Positions 25,277 through 33,480 of a stretch of 64,000 nt of DNA are shown here, in pieces. The notes under the pieces are model-generated. The model ran no database searches. It saw only the letters and a program-made list of their open reading frames with translations, and was not told where the DNA came from. How positions within the stretch are numbered: the stretch's first letter is position 1; every line of letters starts with the position of its first letter. The stretch is from NCBI RefSeq assembly GCF_010560025.1, contig NZ_SAIY01000012.1, positions 1-64,000 of the forward strand, read 5' to 3'. A program made the position numbers and the translations under genes. Source of the DNA: Verrucosispora sioxanthis. GTDB lineage: Bacteria; Actinomycetota; Actinomycetes; Mycobacteriales; Micromonosporaceae.

Positions 25277-26269
25277 ATGACCTTGACGAACAATCCCCCC
25301 GCCACCAAGCCGACGTTGACCCAGCGCGGCAGCAGCGCCCTCGGCGACCGCGTCTTCTCCTGGTGGACGCTCGGCACCGGCCTGCTGGTGCTGGCCATCC
25401 TCGGGCTGATCCTGATCACCACCGTCCGGGAGGCCTGGCCCGCGTTCGACGCGATGGGCCTGCGCTTCATCACCGAGCGGGTCTGGGACCCGAACCCGGC
25501 CACCGGCGACGCCGTCTTCGGCGCGCTGTCGTTCGCGTACGGCACCGCGGTCTCGTCGCTCATCGCGCTGCTGTTCGCGGTGCCGGTGTCGGTCGGCATC
25601 GCGCTGTTCCTGACCGAGTTGGCCCCGCGCCGGTTGCGCGGCCCGGCGGTGACCGTGATCGACCTGCTGGCCGCCGTGCCGTCGGTGGTCTTCGGCCTCT
25701 GGGGCATCCTGGTCGTCGCACCCGCCCTGGTCCCGATCTACCAGTGGATGCACGACCTGCTCGGTGGCATTCCACTGCTCGGCCGGCTCTTCGGGCCGGT
25801 GGCCAGCGGCCGCAACTTCATGACCGCCGGCCTGATCCTGGCGATCATGGTCACGCCGATCATCACCTCGATCACCCGCGAGGTGTTCAGCACCGTGCCG
25901 CGCGCCGACAAGGACGCCGCCCTCGCCCTGGGCGCTACCCGCTGGGAGATGATCCGGGGCGCGGTCTTCCCGCACAGTTTCGGTGGGGTGGTCGGCGCGG
26001 TGATGCTCGGCCTGGGCCGGGCGATGGGCGAGACGATCGCGGTCGCCCTGGTCATCGGCGGTGCCACCAACATCACCGCCAACCTGTTCGCCCCCGGCAA
26101 CTCGATGGCCGCCGTGATCGTGCAGCAGTTCGGCGAGTCCACCGGCACGTTCACCGCCGCGCTCATCGGTCTCGGCGTCGTGCTGTTCGCGATGACCGTG
26201 CTGGTCAACCTGCTCGCCCAGGTGGTCGTCCGTCGGGCCGAGGCCCGGATGAAGGGAAGCGTCGCGTGA
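25277..26269 (+). CDS. pstC: Phosphate ABC transporter permease PstC
   Basis: A 330-residue inner-membrane permease with six predicted helices. The coupling segment is EVFSTVPRADKDAALALGATRWEMI (EAA-like loop contacting PstB), and GRAMGETIAVALVIG is a PstC hallmark. ATG at 25277 is chosen because GGAG at 25266-25269 is correctly spaced; GTG at 25271 would be too close. Its TGA overlaps the GTG of pstA. Confidence 0.94.
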   Translation: MTLTNNPPATKPTLTQRGSSALGDRVFSWWTLGTGLLVLAILGLILITTVREAWPAFDAMGLRFITERVWDPNPATGDAVFGALSFAYGTAVSSLIALLFAVPVSVGIALFLTELAPRRLRGPAVTVIDLLAAVPSVVFGLWGILVVAPALVPIYQWMHDLLGGIPLLGRLFGPVASGRNFMTAGLILAIMVTPIITSITREVFSTVPRADKDAALALGATRWEMIRGAVFPHSFGGVVGAVMLGLGRAMGETIAVALVIGGATNITANLFAPGNSMAAVIVQQFGESTGTFTAALIGLGVVLFAMTVLVNLLAQVVVRRAEARMKGSVA

Positions 26270-27180
26270 CTCTCACCGCACCACCCGCCGCCCGCCCGGC
26301 CGCCGGCGGACCCGACCTGACCCGGGCCGCACTCTCCGGCCGCCGCCGGTTCACCAACCACCTCGCCACGGCGGTCATCTGGTTCGCCGTGCTGCTCGCC
26401 GTCATCCCGCTGGCGCTGGTGACCTACACCGTCATCGCCAAGGGCGGTGGGGTGATGAGCCTGTCGTTCCTGAACGAGGACATCCCCAACTCCTACCGCC
26501 GCGAAGGTGGTGGGATGGGCCCGGCGATCGTCGGCACGCTGCTCATCACAGGGATGGCCGCCCTGATGGCGATCCCGCTCGGCGTCTTCGGCGCGATCTA
26601 CCTCAACGAGTACGGCAAGCAGCGGCCACTGGCCCGGATCATCCGGCTGATGGCCGACGTGATGACCGGCGTGCCGTCGATCGTGATGGGGCTGTTCATC
26701 TACATCTCCTGGGTGCTGCTCGTCGGCGAGTTCACCGGCTTCGCCGGCGCGTTGGCGTTGGCCTGCCTGATGCTGCCGGTGGTCATCCGCAGCAGCGAGG
26801 AGATGCTCCGGCTGGTTCCCGACGAGCTGCGGCAGGCCAGCATGGCGCTCGGTGCCCGTAAGTGGAAGACCACGCTGACGGTCGTGCTGCCGGCGGCGAT
26901 CTCCGGGATCACCAGTGGCTCGCTGCTGGCCGTGGCCCGCGCGGCTGGCGAGACCGCCCCGATCATCATCGTCACCGGCATCGTCTTCTCGCCGAACTGG
27001 AACCTCTTCGACGGCTCCAACACGGCACTGCCGGCGCAGATCTTCCGCAACGCCAGCACCTCGTTCCCCGCTGCACAGGACCGGGCCTGGGGTGCGGCGC
27101 TGACGCTCATCGTGATCGTGCTCGGCTTCACCATCATCGCCCGATTCATCTCCAGCCGGTTCGCCATCAAGGAGCGCTGA
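26266..27180 (+). CDS. pstA: Phosphate ABC transporter permease PstA
   Basis: A 304-residue permease that pairs with PstC to form the phosphate channel. It has GVFGAIYLNEYG, the coupling loop VPDELRQASMALGARKWKT, and AVARAAGETAPII, all typical of PstA. The GTG start overlaps the pstC stop (GTGA) and the pstB ATG begins one base after its TGA, so the three genes are tightly coupled. Confidence 0.94.
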   Translation: MTLTAPPAARPAAGGPDLTRAALSGRRRFTNHLATAVIWFAVLLAVIPLALVTYTVIAKGGGVMSLSFLNEDIPNSYRREGGGMGPAIVGTLLITGMAALMAIPLGVFGAIYLNEYGKQRPLARIIRLMADVMTGVPSIVMGLFIYISWVLLVGEFTGFAGALALACLMLPVVIRSSEEMLRLVPDELRQASMALGARKWKTTLTVVLPAAISGITSGSLLAVARAAGETAPIIIVTGIVFSPNWNLFDGSNTALPAQIFRNASTSFPAAQDRAWGAALTLIVIVLGFTIIARFISSRFAIKER

Positions 27181-27181
27181 C

Positions 27182-28045
27182 ATGGCCAGCAACGACACCA
27201 ACCTCACCACCCGCCCGTCCGTGGCGGTGCACGCTCCCGGCACCACCGTCTCCGGTGCGGACTCCGCCGACTCGTCGGTGATGCAGTTGCGCGACGTGAG
27301 CGTCTACTACGGCAGCTACGAGGCTGTCCGCGGCACCACGATGCCGATCCAGCAGAACCAGGTCACCGCGATGATCGGGCCGTCCGGCTGCGGCAAGTCC
27401 ACCGTGCTGCGCGCGCTCAACCGGATGAACGACCCGATCCCGGGTGCCCGGGTCAGCGGCGACGTCCTGTTCCACGGTCAGGACCTGTACGCCAAGGACA
27501 TCGACCCGATCCAGGTGCGCCGCCGCATCGGCATGGTGTTCCAGAAGCCCAACCCGTTCCCCAAGTCCATCTACGACAACGTCGCGTACGGGTTGCGGAT
27601 CAACGGCATCAAGGGCCGGCTCGACGACCACGTCGAGGAGGCGTTGACCAAGGCCGCGCTCTGGGACGAGGTCAAGGACAAGCTGCGCAAGAGCGCCTTG
27701 GCGCTCTCCGGCGGCCAGCAGCAGCGGCTCTGCATCGCCCGGACGATCGCGGTGAAGCCCGAGGTGATCCTGATGGACGAGCCCTGCTCGGCCCTCGACC
27801 CCATCGCCACGGCGAAGATCGAGGATCTGATCTTCGAGCTGACGAACGACTACACCATCGTCATCGTCACCCACAACATGCAGCAGGCGGCCCGGGTCAG
27901 CCACTACACCGCGTTCTTCACCGCCGAGGTGGACGAGGCGCAGGAGCGGCACGGGCGACTTGTCGAGTTCAGCCAGACCGGCAAGCTGTTCACCAACCCC
28001 GCCGACAAGCGTACGGAGGACTACATCACCGGTCGCTTCGGCTGA
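27182..28045 (+). CDS. pstB: Phosphate ABC transporter ATP-binding protein PstB
   Basis: A 287-residue ATPase that powers phosphate import. Walker A is GPSGCGKST, the signature LSGGQQQR, and Walker B VILMDEPCSALDP (the Pro-Cys-Ser variant common to PstB). VTHNMQQAARVS carries the switch His. About 35 residues precede the usual PstB start, a slightly long N-terminus. It ends the pst operon; a hairpin follows at 28065. Confidence 0.95.
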   Translation: MASNDTNLTTRPSVAVHAPGTTVSGADSADSSVMQLRDVSVYYGSYEAVRGTTMPIQQNQVTAMIGPSGCGKSTVLRALNRMNDPIPGARVSGDVLFHGQDLYAKDIDPIQVRRRIGMVFQKPNPFPKSIYDNVAYGLRINGIKGRLDDHVEEALTKAALWDEVKDKLRKSALALSGGQQQRLCIARTIAVKPEVILMDEPCSALDPIATAKIEDLIFELTNDYTIVIVTHNMQQAARVSHYTAFFTAEVDEAQERHGRLVEFSQTGKLFTNPADKRTEDYITGRFG

Positions 28046-28064
28046 GGCCGAACGCGACGGTCGA

Positions 28065-28098
28065 CGGTGGGTCGCCGTTGGTCAAGGGTGACCCACCG
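28065..28098 (+). terminator. Terminator after the pst operon
   Basis: CGGTGGGTC and GACCCACCG form a 9-bp stem with a 16-nt loop 20 bp after pstB. Confidence 0.5.
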
Positions 28099-28230
28099 GG
28101 CCCGGCTGGCTCGTCGTCGTGCCCAGCCGGTGTCCGGCCGACCGTCCGTCGTCGACCTGTAGTGCGGGGGATCGCCCGGCGCGCCCAAGGGTGTCGCGGC
28201 GGGCCTGAACTGAACCGGAGCCGGTGTGCG

Positions 28231-28980
28231 ATGAACAATCTCGTCGAGGCCACCAGGGGTGACCATCGATCCGACGGGCGTTTCGTGCTGCTCGTGGTGG
28301 ACGACGACGAGAGCGTCGGTGCCGCGTTGGTCGCCCAACTGGCCGACCACCGGGTACGCGGCCACCACTTCGCGCACGCCGCCGAGGCGCTGCTGGCCAC
28401 TGGGGCGCTGCAACCGGACGCGGCCGTGGTCGCCGCCGGTCTGTCCACGATGAGCTGCACCGAGCTGGTGCGGCTGCTCGCCGGCCGGGCCGGCATCCCC
28501 ACGGTGGTCGGGGTGGGCGACGAGGACGGTGGGGTGGCCGCCGCCGCGCTCAAGGCCGGTGCCACGGCCTGTGTCCGGCGTCCCTACCGGGCCGAGGAGG
28601 TCCTGCCGATCCTGCGGGCCATCCGTCCGGAGACCTCCGGCGCCCTCGATCCGCCGATCGAGCTGGGTGGGCTGCGGGTGGACCCGGCGACGTTCGAGGT
28701 GAGCCTGGACGGCCGGACGGTGGCCCTGCCGTTGAAGGAGTTCCGCCTGCTGTACTTCTTCATGAGCCACGCGGAACGGACGGTCACCCGCGAGCAACTG
28801 CTCGCCGCCGTCTGGGGCGGTATCTCCGACGACACCTCGAACACCCTGACGGTGCACATCAAGCGACTGCGTCGACGGTTGGCGCTGGACGGGGACCGGG
28901 CACCGATGATCGTGACCGTACGCGGCCTGGGCTACCGGTTCGTGCCCGCCCAGGCCACGGCAACACCGTCCACGTCGTGA
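28231..28980 (+). CDS. OmpR/PhoB-type response regulator lacking the phospho-acceptor Asp
   Basis: A 249-residue regulator with an N-terminal receiver domain (about 17-130) and a C-terminal winged helix (about 150-240; EFRLLYFF, TVHIKRLRRRL, VRGLGYRF). The acidic pocket VVDDDES is kept, but the position of the phosphorylated Asp reads PDAAVVAAGLS, with Ala near residue 68, and the conserved Lys of the KP motif is Arg (RRPYRAEE). It therefore cannot be controlled by ordinary phosphorylation. It directly follows pstB, with no sensor kinase nearby. The ATG follows GGAG at 28217. Its stop overlaps the next gene's GTG. Confidence 0.88.
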   Translation: MNNLVEATRGDHRSDGRFVLLVVDDDESVGAALVAQLADHRVRGHHFAHAAEALLATGALQPDAAVVAAGLSTMSCTELVRLLAGRAGIPTVVGVGDEDGGVAAAALKAGATACVRRPYRAEEVLPILRAIRPETSGALDPPIELGGLRVDPATFEVSLDGRTVALPLKEFRLLYFFMSHAERTVTREQLLAAVWGGISDDTSNTLTVHIKRLRRRLALDGDRAPMIVTVRGLGYRFVPAQATATPSTS

Positions 28981-29632
28981 ACATGCCGGCGCTGCCGCCG
29001 TACCCGCCGTCGGCGGGTGTGCCGGGGACGCCTACCGAGGGGATAATCCTGGTGGCGGTCCCGCTGGCGTACGTCCCGCACGTGGCCCGGTTGCTGGCCG
29101 ACCTCGACGCCCGCCAGCGGGTGACGCCGGCGCCCCGACGGCGGGCCGACCCGGTGTCCCGTCCGCCCGAGTCGGACTGGACGGTGGCGGACCTGCGCCG
29201 GCTCAGCCAGGGGCGCAGCGCCACCCACCGGACGGTCGCCGCGGTGCTCGACGCGCTCGCCGCCGAGCCCCAGCGGCTGTTCACCGTGGGGGAGCTGGCC
29301 GAGGCGACCGGCCGGCCGCGCAAGAAGATCGTTGGTGCGATGGCGGGGCTGACCCGACTGTTGAAGGCCCACTACGACTACGCCGGCCGGGGATTCCCGT
29401 TCGATCGGGTGCCCGGGCGGCCGGAGGCACCCCGGGAGCTGTGCTACACGATGGACCGGGCACGCGCCGGGCGCTGGCGGAGGCGCGGCTGCCGGGCCCG
29501 GAGGCGGATGCCGGTGCGGTGCCGCCGGTCGGCCCAGCCCAGCGACGCGAGGAACAGGGCACGGATCGGCGGGCCGGGCGCGGCACCGACGACCGCGCGG
29601 CCGAGGGCCCGGTCGCGCGCTCCGAGGCCTGA
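28977..29632 (+). CDS. Winged-helix DNA-binding protein, frameshifted
   Basis: The start (GTG 28977, or ATG 28983) overlaps the stop of the atypical response regulator, so the two are translationally coupled. A winged-helix-like segment (LFTVGELAEATGRPRKKIVGAM, AGRGFPFDR, ELCYTMD) resembles actinobacterial DUF6416-type proteins; that name is tentative. After CYTMD the expected continuation (ALAEARLPGPEADAG) is in another frame, fitting loss of one base near 29455. Restored length is 218 residues. The Ala/Glu-rich tail has no obvious function. Confidence 0.55.
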
Positions 29633-29647
29633 GCGGCGGCGCGACGC

Positions 29648-30106
29648 TCAGCTTCCGGTCAGTCGCGCGGTGTCGCGGCGCCGACTCCCGGCGGCGACCT
29701 CCAGCCGACGGACCTGCTCGATCACCGCCACCACGACGGCATGGCCCTCTGGCGACAGGCGGGCGTCGACCAGCCGCCGGGCCACCTGCCGGACGTACGG
29801 GTCGGCCAGCAGGTGGACGAGGTCGTCGTCGAGCGGCGTCCGGTCGGTCGGCCGACAGGTGAAGAACGAGGGCGGACGTCCGAAGAAGGCGGCTATCGCC
29901 TCCACCACCGACCGTCGTGGGTCCGGTGCCCGGCCTTGGCGCAGGTTGTTGAGGTGGGTGTGCGATATCCGGCAGCCGCGCCGGGTCAGCTCGACGGCGA
30001 CGCGGCGGACGCTGTACGGCTTGCCGGTCGGGTCCGGGGTGGTGCGGAACAGCCAGTCGAGACGCTCGGCGAAGGTCTCGCCGAGGTGGTCCGGCTCCTC
30101 AGGCAT
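29648..30106 (-). CDS. EspR-like XRE-family regulator
   Basis: A 152-residue helix-turn-helix protein (ETFAERLDWLF, ELTRRGCRISHTHLNNLRQG, AIAAFFGRPPSFFT). The overall plan, HTH at residues about 10-80 plus a helical dimerisation tail, matches mycobacterial EspR and related nucleoid-associated regulators. EspR controls ESX genes in mycobacteria; a link to the orphan eccB in this window is speculation. ATG at 30106 follows GGAGCC. Its divergent upstream region is long and may hold its own operators. Confidence 0.72.
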   Translation of the reverse strand: MPEEPDHLGETFAERLDWLFRTTPDPTGKPYSVRRVAVELTRRGCRISHTHLNNLRQGRAPDPRRSVVEAIAAFFGRPPSFFTCRPTDRTPLDDDLVHLLADPYVRQVARRLVDARLSPEGHAVVVAVIEQVRRLEVAAGSRRRDTARLTGS

Positions 30107-30497
30107 GGAGGCTCCTCGGACGGCGGAACACCATATTTACACAACGACTGGATCCGGAATCCAGCATTGACAGGACTCCTTACTGTCCGCGTACGATGAC
30201 ATTCGCCTGGCAACCCAGCGGCCGACGGACCGGCCCGCAGGGTTGCCAGCGTGGTCTTTCGGGCCGGCACACGTGGTGGCGAACGGGGGCGCGACGTGCG
30301 CCGGCGAGCCGCACCGTCGGCCGAGGGACCGCCGGGCGGCGCTCGTCCCGCCGGCCTCGCTCGTGGTCGGTCCCCGACGGGCCCGCCCGGACACCGCGCG
30401 GGTCCGGCCCGGGCCGGGCGGCCCCCGGCCGCCACGGGCGGGCGTTTGCCCGGTGCCGGCGGGGTATCCAGCGCGGCGCCGACGACAGGAGGGCGCC
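30107..30497. other. Intergenic region between EspR-like and DUF2267 genes
   Basis: No credible gene. It holds CTGGAT...ATCCAG and GACAG...CTGTC inverted repeats (30148-30186) and a TTGACA/TACGAT pair (30167-30197, 19-bp gap, rather long), possibly the promoter and operator for the rightward or leftward gene. The rest is very G+C-rich. Confidence 0.4.
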
Positions 30498-30854
30498 GTG
30501 CGGTTTCCGCTGTTCGTCGCTGCGGTGTCACGTCGTTCCGGGCTGGCGCCCGAACCTGCGGCCGACGTCGCGCGGGCGGTTCTGGACACCGTCGTGGAGC
30601 GGATGACCGGCGCGCAGCCGCCCGACCCGACCGGGTATCTACCGACTGATTTGACCGACGCGCTGTCGCCGGGCGGGCCGGCGGACTTCCTGCGCCGGGT
30701 CGGCGAGCGGGCCGGAGTCGACGAGAGCACGGCGGCCGCCGGGGCCGCGGCCGTCTTCGCCACCCTGCGCGAGACGGTGACCGTCGGCGAGTTCCACGAG
30801 ATGGTGGCGCGGCTGGCCACCGCCGGCGATGGTAGCGACCCGGTCGCCGGGTGA
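30498..30854 (+). CDS. DUF2267 family protein
   Basis: A 118-residue protein of the DUF2267 type. It has the paired helical halves typical of the family: AVLDTVVERMTG...LPTDLTDAL and FLRRVGERAGVDESTA...ATLRETVTVGEFHEMVARL. Function is unknown. GTG at 30498 has GGAGGG at a good distance; the longer frame upstream is low-complexity and unlikely. Confidence 0.72.
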   Translation: MRFPLFVAAVSRRSGLAPEPAADVARAVLDTVVERMTGAQPPDPTGYLPTDLTDALSPGGPADFLRRVGERAGVDESTAAAGAAAVFATLRETVTVGEFHEMVARLATAGDGSDPVAG

Positions 30855-30919
30855 GACATCATCGCCACGCGGCCCAGGAGGGCACAGTCCCTGCCGGCCG
30901 GGGGACCGGTGACAGCGGA

Positions 30920-30925
30920 TAGGCT
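30920..30925 (+). promoter_or_regulatory. Candidate -10 box for a leaderless PemK/MazF transcript
   Basis: TAGGCT ends six bases before the GTG start and there is no Shine-Dalgarno, so the transcript may begin at or next to the start codon. I do not see a good -35. Confidence 0.4.
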
Positions 30926-30931
30926 GCCGCC

Positions 30932-31414
30932 GTGGCAGGTCTGTTCAGGAGTGTGGCGTCCCGTGTCGGTGCGGTGATCCCGAGGCCGCGCGCGGCCGGG
31001 CCCACCCCGGCGAAGCTCGCGCGACGGCGTCAGGTCAGCGCGTTGCAGCGCCGCGAGTTGTCGTACGCCCCGGAGCCCGACGGGCAGGCCGACCCGGGGG
31101 AGATCGTCTGGACCTGGGTGTCCTACGAGGACGACCCCCGGCAGGGCAAGGACCGGCCGGTGCTGGTGGTGGGCCGGCACAGCCGGACCCTGTTCGGGCT
31201 GATGCTCTCCAGCCAGCAGGACCGCCACGGTGACCGGCACTGGCTGGCCCTCGGGCCGGGGGACTGGGACCGTGACCGGCGGCCGAGCTGGGTGCGCCTG
31301 GACCGGGTGCTGACCATGCGAGAGGACAGCATCCGGCGGGAGGGCGCGGTGCTGGACCGGGCCCGGTTCGACCGGGTGGGCCAGGCCCTGCGCGCCGGCT
31401 ACGGCTGGCGCTGA
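30932..31414 (+). CDS. PemK/MazF-family protein, no antitoxin partner seen
   Basis: A 160-residue protein whose core DPGEIVWTWVSYEDDPRQGKDRPVLVVGR matches the PemK/MazF toxin fold (beta-barrel ribonucleases). The N-terminal 45 residues are basic and precede the core, unlike short classical MazF. No antitoxin-like small gene is adjacent (DUF2267 lies upstream with 77 bp gap), so it may be a solitary or non-toxic family member. GTG 30932 lacks a ribosome binding site. Confidence 0.72.
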   Translation: MAGLFRSVASRVGAVIPRPRAAGPTPAKLARRRQVSALQRRELSYAPEPDGQADPGEIVWTWVSYEDDPRQGKDRPVLVVGRHSRTLFGLMLSSQQDRHGDRHWLALGPGDWDRDRRPSWVRLDRVLTMREDSIRREGAVLDRARFDRVGQALRAGYGWR

Positions 31415-31476
31415 CCGTCCGGCTCGCCCGGTCCGCAGCCTCAGCCGGACTGCTGGACCGGGGTGGGCCGGTGACC

Positions 31477-32127
31477 TCAGCCGGACCGCTGGGCCGGGTC
31501 GACCGCGGCGTCGCGGGCGTCCGGCGGCGGGTACGGCTGTTCGGCGAGCAGCCGCGCCAGGTGGGCGCTGTTGAGCGCCAACGCCTTGGTCGCCCGACCG
31601 GTGGTCTCCGGCTTCGGGCGCGCGTCGATGTAGTCGGTCTTGTGCAGTGCCTCGCCGACCCAGTACGTCGCGCCGGCCGCCGCGCAGGTGAAGCCGACCT
31701 CGTTGAGTGCCTGCTGTACCTGCCCGATCGTGTGGTGGGCGCCGTCCTCGTTGCCGACGACCGCCACCGCGGCCACCTTGCCGTAGGTGAGCAGCCGGCC
31801 CTGGTCGTCGGTCTCGCTGAGCTCGGCGTCGAGGCGTTCCAGGACCATCTTGCACACGCTGGACGGTTGTCCGAGCCAGATCGGTGTGGCGATCACGAAG
31901 ATCTGCGCGGCCAGCAGTTTCGCCCGGATCTGCGGCCAGGCGTCGCCATCGCCCTCGTCGGTGGAGACACCGAAGCGGACGTCGTGGTCCACGACCCGGA
32001 TCAGTTCGCCGGTGACCCCCTGCTCGCCGAGGGCGTCGAGCACCTCCCGGCCCAGCACCTCGGAGCTGGACCGGGCGGGAGAGCGTTTCAGGGTGCAGTT
32101 GAGGACCAGCGCCCGAATGTCTGACAT
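31477..32127 (-). CDS. Flavodoxin-fold NAD(P)H-dependent FMN reductase
   Basis: A 216-residue flavodoxin-like oxidoreductase. LVLNCTLKRSPARSSSEVL is the FMN phosphate loop and VIATPIWLGQPSSVCKMVLERLD the family's second flavin-contacting motif. It probably reduces flavin or quinones with NAD(P)H. ATG 32127 has GGAGGGAAGAAC before it; the earlier in-frame start has none. Downstream of the GGDEF gene on the same strand with a 78 bp gap. Confidence 0.83.
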   Translation of the reverse strand: MSDIRALVLNCTLKRSPARSSSEVLGREVLDALGEQGVTGELIRVVDHDVRFGVSTDEGDGDAWPQIRAKLLAAQIFVIATPIWLGQPSSVCKMVLERLDAELSETDDQGRLLTYGKVAAVAVVGNEDGAHHTIGQVQQALNEVGFTCAAAGATYWVGEALHKTDYIDARPKPETTGRATKALALNSAHLARLLAEQPYPPPDARDAAVDPAQRSG

Positions 32128-32205
32128 GTTCTTCCCTCCGCCGTACCAGCCTGGTAACGGCGGAGTACCCACCTGGGAGGCGGCGACGCGTGGTGCGGGG
32201 TGATG

Positions 32206-32859
32206 TCAGCACTCGGCGAGGTACGCGGTGTCGCGCAGCGCCCGGCCCGGTCGACCGCTGCCGAGCGCCTTGGCCTCGTACATCGCCGCGTCGGCGCGGT
32301 TGAGCGCCTCGGTGAGCTGGCTGTCCAGCACGGGTGCCAGACCGACCGAGGCGGTCACCCGGAGGGTGAGAGCACCCATCGGGATCGGCGCGGCGAGCAT
32401 GTCGTACAACCGCCGGGTAGCGTGGTCGATCCACCGTCGGTCGAGGGTCGGGCTGGCCAGCAGTCCGGCGAACTCGTCGCCGCCGAGGCGGGCCACCAGG
32501 TTGTCACCGGCGAAGGTGGCCAGTCGCTGGGCGACACTGACCAGTACCTGATCTCCTGCGGCGTGCCCGTACCGGTCGTTGATCTGCTTGAAGTCGTCGA
32601 GGTCGAGGACCACGGCGATCAGGTGGCAGCCGGAGCGGTCGGTGAGCAGCGTCGCGGCGAGGCGGTAGAAGGCCCGCCGGTTCGGTAGGCCGGTCAGCGG
32701 GTCGTGGCTGGCGGCGTGCCGCTCTGCGGTCAGTTCGGCCTGGAGACGCCCGATCTCCGTCTCGGCCCGCACGGCCCGGCGTCCCAACTGCCAGGAGGAG
32801 AGCAGCGCTCCCGCGGCGCAGATGCCGGACGCGACGGTCAGCGGATCCGGCACCACCAT
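32206..32859 (-). CDS. Diguanylate cyclase (GGDEF domain)
   Basis: A 217-residue protein that should make cyclic di-GMP. An N-terminal hydrophobic segment (about 5-25) anchors it, and the GGDEF domain follows with SHDPLTGLPNRRAF, VLDLDDFKQINDRYGHAAGD and an intact RLGGDEF active site. No upstream RxxD inhibition site is apparent. ATG 32859 has GAGAAGGGAG; six residues more are possible with the upstream start. Cyclic di-GMP controls development in actinomycetes. Confidence 0.9.
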   Translation of the reverse strand: MVVPDPLTVASGICAAGALLSSWQLGRRAVRAETEIGRLQAELTAERHAASHDPLTGLPNRRAFYRLAATLLTDRSGCHLIAVVLDLDDFKQINDRYGHAAGDQVLVSVAQRLATFAGDNLVARLGGDEFAGLLASPTLDRRWIDHATRRLYDMLAAPIPMGALTLRVTASVGLAPVLDSQLTEALNRADAAMYEAKALGSGRPGRALRDTAYLAEC

Positions 32860-32969
32860 CTCCCTTCTCCGCGACACACGCCCGACACCGGATGGCGGAC
32901 GCTGTCAGACACCTCGTTTCCCCTGATGGTCGTCAGGTTCGCGGGACAGAGCGTGCGCAGGTAGGCGTC

Positions 32970-33028
32970 ACGCACGTGCGTTATCATCCCCGGTGTCCAT
33001 TGCAGATGCAATAGCAGATGCACGTGCA
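32970..33028. promoter_or_regulatory. Twin GCACGTGC palindromes in the divergent promoter
   Basis: ACGCACGTGCGT (32970-32981) and TGCACGTGCA (33019-33028) share the core GCACGTGC 48 bp apart. GCAGATGCA also appears twice between them. Located between the diguanylate cyclase and the DUF397 gene, they look like paired operators. Confidence 0.5.
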
Positions 33029-33108
33029 TAACGAGCCGACGCCGCCCCTCAAGCCGCTACCGCTCCTCCCACGGCACCGGCGCCAATCGGAGAGAACAGA
33101 AGCCCCTC

Positions 33109-33348
33109 ATGCAGCAGCCGCCAAACGGTGTACCCGTTGACCACTTGCCTCCCCTCGCCTGGCAGAAGAGCCGGCGCAGCAATCCCAGCGGAAACTGTGT
33201 CGAGCTGGCGGAACTGCCCGGCGGTGCCGGAATCGCCCTGCGCAACTCCCGGCACCCGGACGGACCCGCGCTGATCTACACGGTGGACGAGATCGCCGCG
33301 TTCGTGCTCGGTGCCCGGGACGGTGACTTCGATCATCTGATCGGCTGA
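33109..33348 (+). CDS. DUF397 protein
   Basis: A 79-residue DUF397 protein. WQKSRRSNPSGNCVELAEL and GIALRNSRHPDGPALIYT are the family's conserved core. DUF397 genes lie beside DUF5753/XRE regulators in actinomycetes and are linked to development, possibly as partner proteins of the regulator. The neighbouring DUF5753 gene is 132 bp downstream on the same strand. The start codon is ATG at 33109. Confidence 0.88.
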   Translation: MQQPPNGVPVDHLPPLAWQKSRRSNPSGNCVELAELPGGAGIALRNSRHPDGPALIYTVDEIAAFVLGARDGDFDHLIG

Positions 33349-33480
33349 CCCCACATCCCATCGACGGGATTCGTCCCGCACGGGATGGGCGGTTCACCTC
33401 ACTGACGGTTCATGGCATGCTTACACGTCGGTCGACTCGGTCCACCGGTTCGACCACTGACGGCGTGTGGAGGACGGTAG

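Noticed and set aside
30498..31414. DUF2267 as antitoxin of the MazF-like gene
   Set aside because: The gap is 77 bp, the MazF-like gene appears to have its own -10, and DUF2267 has no antitoxin features.
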